DNA of 64,000 nt, from NCBI GenBank assembly GCA_963989245.1, contig OZ022341.1:51404933-51468932 (forward strand). The letters are read 5' to 3'. The DNA is from Nansenia antarctica. Taxonomy: Eukaryota > Chordata > Actinopteri > Argentiniformes > Microstomatidae. A model generated the notes under the pieces. That model was given only the letters and a program-made list of their open reading frames with translations. It did no database searches and was not told the origin of the DNA. The translations under genes were made by a program, and so were the position numbers. This document shows positions 45,599 to 58,499 of this stretch, one piece after another. Position 1 is the stretch's first letter. The number at the start of each line of letters is the position of its first letter.

Positions 45599-46680
45599 AT
45601 GAGAGGGAGTGGGAAAGGGAGGAGAGGAGGAAGAGAAGGGAGGACAAGGAGGAGAGGGAGAGAGATGAAGAGAAGAGGTAGAGAACGGAGGAGCAAAATA
45701 GAATGCAAAATGAGACAGAGAAGAGGAGGAGAGGAGAAAAGACGACAAGAGCTGAAGGAGAAGGAGATGAAGAAAAAGATGGATAGACAACGTCGGGACA
45801 ACAAGAAGAGGAAGAAGGAGAAAGAGAGGGAGTTGGAGAAGATAGTAGAAGACCTGTGGACATACACACTGCAAGACGATTATGTGTGGAAGATTGAAAA
45901 AGATAAAAAGGAGAGATTGGAGCAGGAAAAAATAAGGAGAGAGCAGCAGGAGAGGATGAGGATAAACATTGAGATGAAAGAGATGTACAGAAAGTTTCAA
46001 GAGGCGATTCAGAGAGAGAGAGAAGGAAGGAAAAGGAAAAGATGAGAGGAGGAAGAGAGAGAGTGGGAGGAAGGGAGACAAAGAATGCTGGAGAGGGAAA
46101 AACTGAAAGAAAAGAATCAGAAACACATGTGGAGAGTGAAGATAAAAGGGTGGGATAAAAGGATGAGTGAACTTCTGGAACAAACACAGAAAGAGGATGG
46201 AAAGAAAGAGAAGATGAACGTGGAAGACATGGTAGAACACGTTGAGATGAACAGAATAAAGGAGGAGAGGAAAGAGAGAACGAGCAGAGTCGGAGAGTAA
46301 CATAGAGTTGGAGAGGCTGGAAGAACAGAATCCCAGAGAGGAGATGAGAGGAGATCACGATGAAGGGATGGTGGCGAAAGAGGCAGAAAAAAAGAGAGAA
46401 AAGAGAGCATACAGCTGAGGAGAAAGAGGAATGTCAGCAGGACGATGACAGATGGTCAATGGTGCTCATGATGATTACATGTGAGAGGTGAAAGATGAGG
46501 AGATGCCTAACAGTAATAGAAGCGTGAAAATAAACCAAATGAAGGAGAATGAAAATGGGGATAAGGAAGAGAAAGAGGACGACCCCCACAATGAAAAACG
46601 GTGCTCTTATAGTGAACATGGCATGATTGAGAAAGAAGGGTATGAGAAGATAAATGTGGGAGGTGGAGAGGAGACGTGAT
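45599..46680 (+). pseudogene. Purine-rich Glu/Lys/Arg coiled-coil-like frames
   Basis: Three successive plus frames (45599-46045, 46085-46300, 46488-46679) encode highly charged, helix-prone sequence such as KRRQELKEKEMKKKMDRQRR and QDDYVWKIEKDKKERL. The less repetitive stretches (ELEKIVEDLWTYTLQDDYVW; INIEMKEMYRKFQEAI) look more like real protein than a GA microsatellite would give. Stops and frame changes argue for a decayed gene or exon of a trichohyalin- or golgin-like coiled-coil protein. A purely purine-biased non-coding tract is the main alternative. No promoter or splice structure was established. Confidence 0.3.
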
Positions 46681-47167
46681 CATGTGTAGGAACGGCCATT
46701 TTGGGATGGAAGCGTGAAGATGGACAAATTGACAAAGGGGAACGGCATGAACGGCATGTGTGTGTGTGTGTGTGTGTGCGTGTGTGCGTGCGTACCTGCT
46801 TGCCTGCCTGCTTGCCTGTCTGTCTGTACACAGTGAGGATGGCGTGAGGGAGAAAGTAAACCTAGAGGATGAAGGGTGTGGGGGAGATAAGAGCACAGAT
46901 TCTAAATGAATTTCCTTTTCATCCAATTATATTTCTGTCTTTCTTTATAAGATATACCCTATTTTTCCATGTTAATGTATTTTTATTCATCATCAAGCAT
47001 TTTGAATGAAGCTTTTGAGGATCAAACAAGTGTGTGAGCTGTATTTTGTGTGAGATTACAATAGGATATATAATGGTGTAGTGCCTGCTCTCCATACATA
47101 CGATGGAGAGTGATTGGGGATAATCACAATGATTACAAACACACGCATGCGTGCATGCATGCACACG

Positions 47168-47228
<61 letters not shown>

Positions 47229-49431
47229 TTGCATTCATCAAAGAACCATTTCCATACCAAACAAAGGGTGACATCATCTTAAAACCCCAATGATGTCCCG
47301 GGTCAACTGGACCCGAAGAGTACGAAAGGGTCCAAAAAGTGAACATCACACAAAGGTTAAATAAGGAGCCATAACCAGCAGCACAGCAGTATCCAAACCA
47401 TATAGCTAAACAAGCACAGATCGCCACCAGCCTCGCGAATCATATAAACCAGCAAAGAAGCCATGACGTAAATTTAAAAATGATACCTTACCTTTACTTG
47501 AAAACGAGGTCCATGCGCCTCTCCTTGCGAAGGAACACCTCTGTCACTTTAGTGTAGAAGTCACTCGCCTGTTGCAGTTTGGAAAGTCTCTCTTTTTCAA
47601 TTGAGATCAGGGCCAGTGATGACACTGACAGTAATGTCCATATTCACAAAATTAAAAAAGCAAGTTATCCTTATTGATTAGATCGTTTGAGCTAGCATAA
47701 ACTATTCTGCCGGGCGAGACAAAGTAGTGTGAAACGTTATGTGAACTTGAAAATGATAGCCAATCAGTAGCTCTTATCGGAATGAAAGAACTACTGATTG
47801 GCTGTAAGCATGCTTACCCTGGCGACATTAAACAACGGGCTGAGGCATCGGAAAAAAATAAAAAATACATTTTCACACATTCGAATGTACGCGAGGGAAA
47901 GCAGAGAGAGAAGTGCTTATAATGCAACGCAATGCAGAGTAGGAAGTGCTTACTCCTGCAGGTGGCGCTAAAAATGCAACGTCAAAATGAATGACTCCTG
48001 TTGCCCTGGGACCTAAAATACGACTCTTTTAATGATATCAAACAAACGGTTTACATGCACTTTTATTTTAATATTTTCACTGTCCTTTTTTCGTTGGGTA
48101 AGCACTGCTTACTCTGCTTATATGGACGGCACCTCCTTGATCTACAGCTAGTGCTACAGCTAATGCTAGCTTGCGCCTCTCACACTAGGCTCTTGTGTCT
48201 GAGAGTAGCTCACGTATTATATACAATGTTCATTTGTAAATACATATTGGAAGACACTCACCTCTCACCAAAGCTCTTTCTTTCTCATCTGCTGCCCTCA
48301 GAACAACTGATAAACACTTCTGACCTGCAGAGGTTACCATGGGAAAAGCTTTATGACATCATGTCTCGAAGGGACATCATGTACTGTTGCCATGACCATA
48401 ATTGAAAACATTCCAGCAGGAAGGATTGGCATGCTCATGATGTCACAATAAACACATCATTAAAGACATCACGTGACCATGACAACTTTGTTTACATTGA
48501 GTTTACCCAGGTTTATGGTCCAAAAAAGGTTTTGGTCATTTACAGTATCATACAGTTACTACATATTGGAAGTGCCCTTTTATTCAATATTGCCTACTGT
48601 ACATAGTGCTTCAAACAAATAGTTTTTGTTCTCTGGAACAACGGTTTGCAAACTAACAAAATATCCAAGAATCCCACAGCATGTTATTCTACGATTCTCT
48701 CATCACCAACTAGAAGGTCATGTTTGGAAATAGCTTTTTGATATTACAGATCAGAGCTTCTCTCTAGACATAGACCTAGCATTAGAATTGCAGCTGGTGA
48801 GGAAATAGGATTTCAACAAATCCTGTTCACAATTAAATAAATATCACCACCTGAAAAACTGGTTATTTTGATAAACTGGACACATTTTGGGAATATATAT
48901 GGTTACCTGATAGGATGCGTTTTCATTGTGAACTTGGAAACTTTAGATACTCTGTATAAACTCATCAGTAATCATAATTAAGGTGTAACATCTAAACTGT
49001 CAACCTCTCTGCCATATACCTTGCAGCATGTAACTCGACTGGGGGCCAGTGTAGAGCCTGGGTCAAGAGGGCAGTATATTTAGAACTGACCAGACTCGGG
49101 TGACTTGGCTGCCATGACGACCAACTTCTTGTGGGATGGGGGCTTCTAGTCAACAACTCTACTTGTAGACTCAATGGAGCCCTGTCTTTAGGATGATTTG
49201 TATAAGAGACAACTGTTTGCTTGATCATCAATTATCCCCTATAAGAGTCACTGTGAATATCATTCTGTGTGCGTTCTGTCTGCTTGTGACTGAGCTCACC
49301 CGGCGCCGTGAATAAACTTGTATCTTAATTGTTTACCATGAGCAATCTCTAATTAATTACTTTGGGAACAACTAGCAACTATCTCGACCACCGCCCATCA
49401 TCAGGGAACCATCTAATATCATTACCCTAAC
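46681..49431. other. Intergenic, microsatellites, possible LTR remnant
   Basis: (TG)n at 46757-46786 is followed by TGCC/TGTC repeats, with (CA)n at 47166-47226. 48984-49412 ends with AATAAA near 49311 and GC-rich promoter-like sequence, which could be an old LTR, but no TSD was found. The frame at 48001-48405 has no recognisable motif. Confidence 0.45.
47166..47226. repeat. (CA)n microsatellite
   Basis: About 29 CA units. Confidence 0.95.
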
Positions 49432-49436
49432 CCTTT

Positions 49437-49574
49437 TGATATGTTCAATAACGGAGACTGAACTCAGAGCTTCAGGTCGGAGCTTATCTCCATTTATTCA
49501 ACATCGTGTGTAACACATAACGTAACACGGCACTGTCGTAAAGTCCAAACTGTCGTAAAACTACAGACGTAACA
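49437..49574 (-). repeat. 3' LTR of Gypsy copy 2
   Basis: 138 bp, identical by eye to 53589-53726. Confidence 0.95.
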
Positions 49575-49595
49575 TTTCCCCCCCCCTCACACAAC

Positions 49596-52500
49596 CTAGG
49601 TGTGATACTCAGTCATGTAGTCACGCAAGTGATCGGGCCTGTTGCGTGCTCGAACCAGACGTGGCTCTGGTGCAGCCACAGCCACTGGTGGCGGCTCCAC
49701 GCCTTGGGGCTGAGCCTGGTAGGCCGGGGTTGCTGCTTCATCCAACCGTGCGGCTGGCAAGACTGTGGAAGAGGCCACACCCAGCGCTGGGCCAGGGGGA
49801 GGCTGCACCTTACGCAGGCGGGTAGCATGCCAGCGAGTGCCGTCGGCGAGCCTAAACGAGGCCAGGCCAAGCTGTTTGCTGACCTGGACAGGGTCAGACC
49901 AAAACGACTGGCGTTTGTTGTCCCGATGAGGTCGTCGGATCCTGACCCAGTCTGACACAGCAATGACAGGTGGCCTAGCACGTCTGGCCCTGTCGAAACG
50001 ATCCTTCATCAAGCGCTGGTGTTTGGTGACTGTGGCTTGAACTGGATGGACCGGGGGCTGAGCTAGTGTAGGGCGGAGCCTATCGAGAGGCAGCTGGAGC
50101 TCCCGCCCCAGTATGAGGGAGGCTGGGGAGACTCCTGTAGTGGCGTGTCGCGTGGCCCGATAATGCAACAGCGTCTGGAGGAGGCTGGTGGTGAGCGTGC
50201 ACCATTGTGCCAGGTGGGCCCTGATGCCATTTTTCAGTGTTTGGTTCAGCCGTTCCACCCCCCCGTTCGCAGCAGGGGCGTAGAACGCTGTGCGGATGTG
50301 GTGGATCCCTTTACCCACTAGATAGGAGGACAGTTCATGGGAAATCATTTGAGGACCGTTGTCAGTCGTGATCCTCTTGGGCAGGCCCCAACGTGCAAAC
50401 AGAGCGTCGAGAATGTCGATCAGCACCTTTGCTGTGACCGAGCCCACAGGTGTCACCTCTGGCCACTTAGAGTGGAGGTCGTAGGTCACGACGAGAAAAC
50501 GCTGGTGATGTGGTACCCCATGCAGCTCGCCGCAGATATCAAGTTGCAGGTGCTCCCAGGGTTGAGATGGCCAGTCCAACGGCTGCATGGGCGGGGGTGG
50601 AGCTGGAGCCCTGGTCTTACCACTAAGGAGACAGGCAGTGCAATCCTTGACCAGGGTTTCGAGTTCCCTGTCGATGCCTGGCCACCACACAACATCACGA
50701 CAGCGCTGTTTGAGCCTGACTATGCCCAGGTGACCCTCGTGCGCCATAGCAAGGATACACGCCCGAAGGACACCTGGGACCACAGTGCAGAACCCGCGAG
50801 CGACACAGGTGTCATTCCAAACCGACAACTCCTCCCTGATCCTGGAGTAAGTGAGTAGCTCGTCAGGTACTCTTGCCGGCCACCCCTGCGTGATGTAGGT
50901 TGAGAGTGTAGAGAGGGTGGGGTCATCGGCTGAGGCATCCCGGAGCTCTTTCAGCGACACCGTCTCCTGAAGGGGTGTGTGGAGGAGCTGGACGAGGTCA
51001 TGCTCAGCCTGGTCCAGTCCGGGGGTCAAGGTTGGGGCTGTTGGTGGGCTGGGGATTGAGCGTGATAGCAAGTCGGCTACCACGTTGTCTCGTCCTGGCG
51101 TGAACTGTAGCCGATAGTTGTACTGCTGCAGGCGGTCGGCCCAGCGGTGGAGGCGGAGTGGCTTGTGACCGGTGCCAGACGTGGCCAGGAGGGTGATGAG
51201 GGCCTGGTGGTCTGTCCTCAGTGTGAATAGACGTCCCTAGAGGTACATGTGCCAGCGCTCACATGCCCAGAGGCATGCTAGGGCCTCCCGCTCCCCCACC
51301 GAGTACTTCTGTTCCGTGGGGCTGAGAGCACGGGAGGCGAAGGCGATCGGTCTCTCCACCCCCCCTTGCAGCTGGGACATCACAGCACCAATGGCTGTGG
51401 CAGAGGCGTCGCACGTGACAAGAGTGGGGCTGGCCAGGTCGAAATGCGCCAGGACCGATGGCGAGGTGAGTTGGGCCTTCAGGAGGCGTACGGCGTCTGA
51501 GCAGGCAGACGTCCAGAGCCAGGGCTCGTCATGCTTCAACAGCTTCCGCAGTGGTGTGGTTGTGGCCGAGTACTGTGGCAGGAAACGGAGGTAGTACGCC
51601 GTCATGCCTAGGAAGGAGGCCACCTGAGCGGCTGTGGTGGGCTCCGGGACATGATGGATGGCCTCGGTGTTCGAGTGCAGCGGGTACGTACCATCAGCTG
51701 AGAGGCGGAACCCCACAAAGTCAATGGCTGGGGCGGCGAATACACACTTCTCACCATTGAGTGTGAGGTGATGCTTGGCCAATGCACTGAACACACTGTG
51801 GAGACGCTCGTCGTGGCTCTCGACGGTGGCCCCGTGAACCACGATGTCATCAAGATAGATGGCCACACCTGGGATCCCAGCGAAGATGGAGGCCATGATC
51901 TTTTGGAAGCAGCTGGGGGCGGAGCTTAAACCGAAAGCCATGCGTTTGTAGCGGAAAACCCCTCTGTGAGTGATGAACGCTGTGAGGTTGCGGCTCTCGG
52001 GGTGTAGTGGCACTTGGAGGTAACCCTGACGGAGGTCCAGTTTAGAGAACACGCTGGACCCGTAGAACTGGGCGGTGAGCTCCTCTATCGTTGGCAGGGG
52101 GAATTTGTCAGGGATGATGGCCTTGTTTACCGCTCTAAGATCCACGCAGATGCGCAGCCCCCCAGACTTCTTCTTCGCCACCACCAGGTTGGAGATCCAA
52201 GGCGATGCATTCACCTGCTCAATGATGTCGCTATCGAGCATGCTTTGTAGTTGAGAGGAGATGTCATCGCGGAGAGCCAGGGGGGAGCGGCGGAGGGGCT
52301 GTATAACAGGCATCACTGTAGGATCTAACAGAGGCTGGTGGGCAAAAGTGTCGAGGCAGCCTACACCGCTGAACAGCGCAGGCCACTGTTGCTGCCAGGG
52401 GATGGAAACGGTGTGAATCTCTGAGCCAGCTGTGTCTAGCAGGCCGAAACCGAGGGCGTTGAACAGGTCGAGGCCTAACAGGTTGATCCCGTGGCGTGCA

Positions 52501-53576
52501 ACATTGAACCTGAAGGCCGGCAGTGTCCTCTCCCCGTACTTCACAGGCAGCTGAAAAGAGCCCACAATGTCAATCTCAGAGTTGGCATAGTCACGCAGAG
52601 TGGTGGAGGGCAACCCCAGGGGCACATGGGAGAAAAACTGTGTATAGGTCGTCAAGTTCACAAGGGACACTGTGGCTCCAGTGTCTAGGAGGAGCGGCAG
52701 AGTGACATCACCAACCATCAACGAGCATGTTTTGAATGGCGCTCGTCCTGAGCTGACATTATGGATGACTGTGGTAGGTGACTGGGAAGCTCTAGCTGGG
52801 GCAGACCTGCAGACCTTGTGAAAGTGGTTTAGTCTCCCGCAGTTGGAGCAGGTTTTACCACGGGCTGGGCATGTCTGAGCTCTTGAATTGTGTGCAGAAG
52901 AGCCACAATTCCCACACGGCTGGTGTGGCTGGTCGCGTGACCGAGAGGCCAGTAAAATGCTCTCCCCGCCACTGGCTGCACTCACGTGGAGGAGGGGCAC
53001 CTGTAGGCTGTGCGCGCCCGCTGCCGGTGAGCTGGGAGAGGCTGAAAAACTAACTGCACAGTCCAAGGCTGTTTCAACCTGGACCGCTATGTTCAAAGCT
53101 GCTGATAATGTAAGTTCATCATTTTCCAGTAACAGTTTTTCCCTAATCTTGTCACAGTTCGTGTGTAAGATGAGTTGGTCTCTTATCATTTCGTTCTGTA
53201 ATGTCCCGAACATGCATAAGCTCGCCAAACCCCGCAGATCAGCCACATACTGTGTCACTGTCTCACCTGTACGTTGGTGTCTTCGTTTGAATATGACGCG
53301 GCGGAGAAAAGCGCTTTGTGGAGGGGCGAAGTGTTGCTTCAGTAGTTCCACAGCGTCTGTGTATCTCGCCGCGGTGCCGAGAGTTCCGAACACGCGCTGA
53401 CCCTCCGCTCCTAGGCAGTGACGCAGCAGCGCACATTTCCTCTTGTCGGAGATCTCCTCCAAGCCGGCGGCTAGGATATATGTCTCGAAAGAGGAAATCC
53501 AGCGGTTCCACGGAATCGGTGGTTCTGCTGGGACTGCTAGGAAAGGAGAGGGTGGTGGTAGAGAACAATCAGCCAT
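49596..53576 (-). pseudogene. Gypsy copy 2 gag-pol, single in-frame TAG
   Basis: One frame of 1326 codons runs from ATG 53576 to the stop at 49596, interrupted only by TAG at 51237-51239 within RNase H. The other copy has a Tyr codon there, so this is a nonsense change. Gag lies at about 52920-53560; CCHC knuckles (CGNCG; TCSNCGRLNHFHKVC) near 52800-52920; protease LLLDTGATVSL near 52690; reverse transcriptase 52230-51550 with YLDDIVVHG; RNase H 51440-51080; integrase 50780-49900 with TDNGPQM and GGVERLNQTLK. It fuses gag and pol in one frame without a shift. As written it would yield only a product lacking integrase, unless the stop is read through or is a sequencing error. Confidence 0.93.
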
Positions 53577-53588
53577 CCTTGTCGCCAA

Positions 53589-53726
53589 TGATATGTTCAA
53601 TAACGGAGACTGAACTCAGAGCTTCAGGTCGGAGCTTATCTCCATTTATTCAACATCGTGTGTAACACATAACGTAACACGGCACTGTCGTAAAGTCCAA
53701 ACTGTCGTAAAACTACAGACGTAACA
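53589..53726 (-). repeat. 5' LTR of Gypsy copy 2
   Basis: 138 bp, TG...CA, with an AATAAA (on the minus strand) near 53648. Confidence 0.95.
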
Positions 53727-54430
53727 CCTTTCTCGCCTGAAAACATATTACAACTTCATAAAATGACATTGTAGAGACAAATTACAGCTCTTAGCCAATG
53801 GCGGCCAAAATGTAAGATTTAAAAATGGAGGGTTTTGCTTTGCTCGCTGATTGGCTAATGTCTTTTTAGTAACAACTTGCACATTACTAAGTATTTACTA
53901 GCTAAGATTGGCAAAAGATTGGCGTGGTGCAACCGAAATTAGTAAACAACTAGTTTGAAACTATCTAGTAATAACTAGGGGTTTAGTAACTAATGGAATG
54001 ATGAATGGTATCAAGAACGGGAGGGAGGAGAGGGAGTAAAGGGTGGAAAAGGACAAGAGGGAGGAGAAGGAGGAGAGGGAGGAGAGGGGGGAGAGAGTGG
54101 AGAAAGAGGGGAGTGGGGAGAGGGGAGAGGCAGAAGGAATGGGAGTTGAGTGGGGGTGGAGAGAGAGGTGAGGGAAGAGAGGGAGGAGAGGGACAGGGTG
54201 TATCGTGTTTCATTATCACCCTTAAGCACACCTAAAATCTAAAATGGTCTCCTTCTTTCACACCCCAGACTCAGCAGGTTTAAACACTGGTCTTCAGTTG
54301 ACTCATAATGTCTCTCCCCCTCCTCCAGCTGTGAGTTTCCTATATGTAAATCAACCCAGCCACTCTGGCCAGGAGGTAGTCAAAATGGTATAGATTTGAC
54401 TGCTAATTCTCACCCGTAAGTGTATCAGTG

Positions 54431-54480
<50 letters not shown>

Positions 54481-54637
54481 TATATGTAGATCTTTCTTGG
54501 TCAGGTGGCAGGAAATGATATATTGATGACTCAGAGAGAAGGTTGAATCGTAATCATTGTATTAGGCAGATCTGGGTTACATTCTCTTGTACAGATGTTT
54601 CCAAGGCAGCATGCTCTGTTAAGTCCAAGCTTCAAGC

Positions 54638-54716
54638 ATGGCTACGACATAGGAGATGCCGAGCATGGCTGCGACATAGGGAATGCCGAGCTTGGCTACG
54701 GCGGGTGCCGAGCAAA
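54638..54716. repeat. 26-bp tandem repeat
   Basis: Three degenerate units ending in ATGCCGAGC. Confidence 0.75.
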
Positions 54717-55374
54717 GTACTGATGTTTGTTACAGCTTATATACTTGTTCTCAGAGAGGGAATAGCTTTACCTCGTAACTTACAATACTGACATTGGTTC
54801 CCATACATGGCTCTATCCTGTGTCCATGCTGTTCTACCCTGCTGACCACTGGGCAAGGCTCCTATGTCCTTAGAGTTAAACTGGTCTCACTGTTACTTGA
54901 TATGGTATGTGCCTGCTTCTAAGGATGTTGTTTACTACTGAGAGTGGTCAGTTTATGTCCTGAGAGTCGGCACACTTAAAGTACGTTTAAGGTTAAACAA
55001 TGAGTATTGCAATATTTGATTGGCATATAGTCACACAAAAACGCATCATATCAATGTGTGTTTGCATTTGTATGAGTGTACTGTGCATACTGTGTTAGCC
55101 TTTCTGTTTGAGTGTGAGTCAGGCATAAATAGCACAGATTAATGCAGGTTTAAGATTCAGCCGCTGGAGTTGCTAACGATTGCGGGGACACAATAGGGAT
55201 CAGTTTTGCGGTTGGTTGAGGGGATTTCCATAATTTAAAGGCTAATTATGATGTTGTTGTGGATGTCTGCATCTCAGACGGATCGATATGGGTGACAGAA
55301 GCTAAGCGCTTCACTATTGACTGAGGAGAAGGTTACCTCCATCAATCTGAGCATTCCACAGGCCTGGAGAGGAG

Positions 55375-55377
<3 letters not shown>

Positions 55378-55457
<80 letters not shown>
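55378..55457. repeat. (TG)n(GA)n compound microsatellite
   Basis: About 22 TG units followed by about 17 GA units. Confidence 0.95.
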
Positions 55458-55465
<8 letters not shown>

Positions 55466-55569
55466 GGATAGGAAGAGAGATAACAATAAAGGGAAGATAT
55501 GGCTACTGTATTTATTATTATTATGCAAAAATTAGTTTGTGTCTTTGCACGCATGCATGCACCCACAAC

Positions 55570-55600
<31 letters not shown>

Positions 55601-55773
55601 CTTACATGAGTGTAACTGGTTCATCAGCCTGGTTCACTCCATGGAGAATGGTCTGTGTTCCTGTGCTAGCCTTGCCATTAGCGTCTGCAAGTCAACAGAT
55701 AAATAGACTCCGATTCAACAACCACAGAGTGTTTCACAGGGTGGACCTCTGCCCTGCCACTCAGCAGTCCCAT

Positions 55774-56480
<707 letters not shown>

Positions 56481-56532
56481 TCTGGCGCCCAACGTGGGCA
56501 CAGAGAGGGGGTCGGCACACGCACCCAAGAGG

Positions 56533-57480
56533 ATGACAGATGCAGAACTAGGCCAGGTGGTGGCGCACCTGGCCCGTATGCAGCAAGACCAGACGGCCAT
56601 GTTCGCGGAGCTGAGGCGGGGACAGGCAGAGGAGCGGGCCAGGTTCCGCGAGCTGCTCATCCCGCTCCCCCAGAAGATGGGGGAGCAGGATGATCCGGAG
56701 GCCTTCCTCGCCACCTTCGAGGGGCTGGCCAGGGCGGCGGGGTGGCCGGAGTCGATATGGGCGTCCCAGCTGCTGCCCCTCCTCACCGGGGAAGCCCAGC
56801 TCGCAGCGCACGGGCTCCCGGCGGCCGCCCAAGCCGACTACACCATCGTGGCCAAGGCGATCCGGACCTGCTGGGCCTCAGCCCAGAGGAACATCGTCGC
56901 CGGTTCCGCGCCTTGGTCTTCCCGGAGGGCGGCCCGCCCCTTCTTGTACGCCCAGCAGCTGTGGGACCAGGCCCGGCGGGGCGGTGGCTGAACCCGGCGG
57001 TGAGGTCGGGGGCGGAGGTGGTGGAGGCGCTGGTGCTGGAGCGCTTTATTGAGGGCCTGCCGGCGCGCACCTCCACCTGGGTCTCGTATCATCGACCCAG
57101 CGACCTCGCCTCCGCGGTGATCCTCCGCAACAACCACCTGCCCCGACTGCTGGCTCCAGCCCCGGGCCCAGCCCTGGTCTGCCCCACGCCGATGGGCCGG
57201 CAAGGCGTGGCCTGGGGGAAGGCCTGGGGTGGAGCCGCGGCGGGAGCCACCAACGCCTGCCCCGAGGACGGGGTGGGCCACCGGGGGGAGGGACACACAC
57301 AGGGGGCCAACCTCCACCCACAGACGGCCCACGAACGGTAGAGGAGGGATGCTGGTGATGCAGACAGCCTGGCCACCTCCGTCGGGACTGCCCCGTGATG
57401 GAGGTGGGCCAGGTAGTCCGCGTCGTCGGCGGTCCGACCCCTCCCCCGTGTCCCCGTGAGGCGGTGGGTCCAGCACCCGC
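56533..57480 (+). pseudogene. Gmr1-like gag, frame-broken
   Basis: From ATG 56533 (MTDAELGQVVAHLARMQQDQ) a frame runs to TGA near 56990. The gag continues in other frames (ALVLERFIEGLPARTSTW near 57030-57085) and a damaged CCHC knuckle (QPGHLRRDCPVMEVG type) lies near 57350-57410. It resembles the capsid of Gypsy elements related to PEG10/RTL-type genes. Multiple frameshifts make it non-functional. Confidence 0.8.
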
Positions 57481-58440
57481 GGATCCGCCGCCTGCGTTCC
57501 CTCCAGTAGCCGACTTCCCCCTCGAGCAGTCTCGCGACGTCACTCTACGCTCAGCCTATGACCAAGTGATAAGTATTGATGGTGTGTTGGTACGGCCAGA
57601 CGCTGTGCGCGCCCACCCATATTTTGTATTTATTAGGGACAGACTGTACAGAGTGAGCAGTGACACTCGCAGGGACGAGGAAGTAACCCAGCTGTTGGTA
57701 CCTAGGAGCCGCCGGAAGCTATATTCCAGGCGGCTCATTATAACCCTATGGCAGGCCACTTAGGATACGACAAAACACTCAACCGGATGATGGTTCGATT
57801 CTATTGGCCGGGGATTCGGGCAGAGGTGCGGCGGTGGTGCGCATCCTGCCACGAGTGGCAATTAGTCAATCCCCCGGCGGTGCCTAGGGCGCCGTTGCGC
57901 CCCCTCCCCCTGGTGGAGGCACCATTCGATCGTATTGGGATGGATATAATCGGGCCATTTGAACGTTGCTCACAGGGCTATCGGTTTGTGTTAGTCCTCA
58001 TAGACTACGCGACTCGATACCCCGAGGCAATACCGCTTCGTACTATCTTTGCAAAGAGTGTAGCAAAGGCGTTATTCCAAGTCATCTCCCGGGTGGGGAT
58101 CCCGAAAGAGATCCTCACTGACCAAGGCACTAACTTTATGTCACGAACACTTAGGGAACTCTACGGGTTGTTAGACATTAAGGCGGTCCGAACGAGCGTA
58201 TATCACCCAGCCACTGACGGGCTGTGTGAGAGGTTCAATCGGACGCTTAAGTCAATGATCCGTAAGTTCATTCACAAAGATAGTCGTAATTGGCATAAGT
58301 GGTTAGACCCTCTGTTGTTCGCAGTGCGGGAAGTACCCCAGGCTTCCACGGGGTTTTCCCCTTTGAGCTCCTGTACGGGCGCAAGCCACGGGGCGTCCTA
58401 GACCTGATTAAAGAAAGCTGGGAGGAAGGGTCTAGTGACA
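57395..58440 (+). pseudogene. Gmr1-like integrase placed before reverse transcriptase
   Basis: A pre-integrase stretch (57540-57740) and the zinc-binding region (GHLGYDKTLNRMM, then WCASCHEWQ) precede the catalytic core: first D in GMDIIGPFE, second in LTDQGTNFMS, E in LCERFNRTLK (about 57930-58240). A frame change lies near 57740 and another near 58355. Core residues are present. It stands before the RT, the reverse of usual Gypsy order. Confidence 0.85.
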
Positions 58441-58499
58441 GTAAAAATTAAATACAATACGTCCTGGACCTATGAGCAAAGCTCCACTCACTGGGGGTT

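Larger units (their letters stand above)
49437..53726 (-). mobile_element. Ty3/Gypsy retrotransposon, nearly intact (copy 2)
   Basis: LTRs of 138 bp at 49437-49574 and 53589-53726 appear identical, and the TSD CCTTT flanks both ends (49432-49436, 53727-53731). On the minus strand the primer-binding site TTGGCGACAAGGATGG follows the 5' LTR, and the polypurine tract TGAGGGGGGGGAAA precedes the 3' LTR. It is 4290 bp, the same family as copy 1 in the palindrome. Confidence 0.97.
53732..55768. other. Intergenic, microsatellites, no gene
   Basis: A purine-rich GGAGGA tract (54010-54200), (TG)n at 54435-54479, three ~26-bp units with CATGGCTACGACATAGG (54638-54716), (TG)n(GA)n at 55378-55457 and (CA)n at 55570-55599. 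Open frames here are repeat-derived. Confidence 0.6.

Noticed and set aside
45401..46358. 300-codon minus-strand frame rich in Ser/Leu/Phe
   Set aside because: Complement of the purine-rich strand; hydrophobic low-complexity composition follows from pyrimidine bias.
48001..48405. 134-codon open frame
   Set aside because: Starts at a random ATG, no motif, no splice context, AT-rich sequence.
48984..49412. Solo LTR next to Gypsy copy 2
   Set aside because: TG start and AATAAA are suggestive, but there is no matching end, primer-binding site or TSD.
51247..53665. Plus-strand frames opposite Gypsy copy 2
   Set aside because: Antisense shadows of a GC-rich gag-pol; the same shadows appear opposite copy 1 at 20441-24208.
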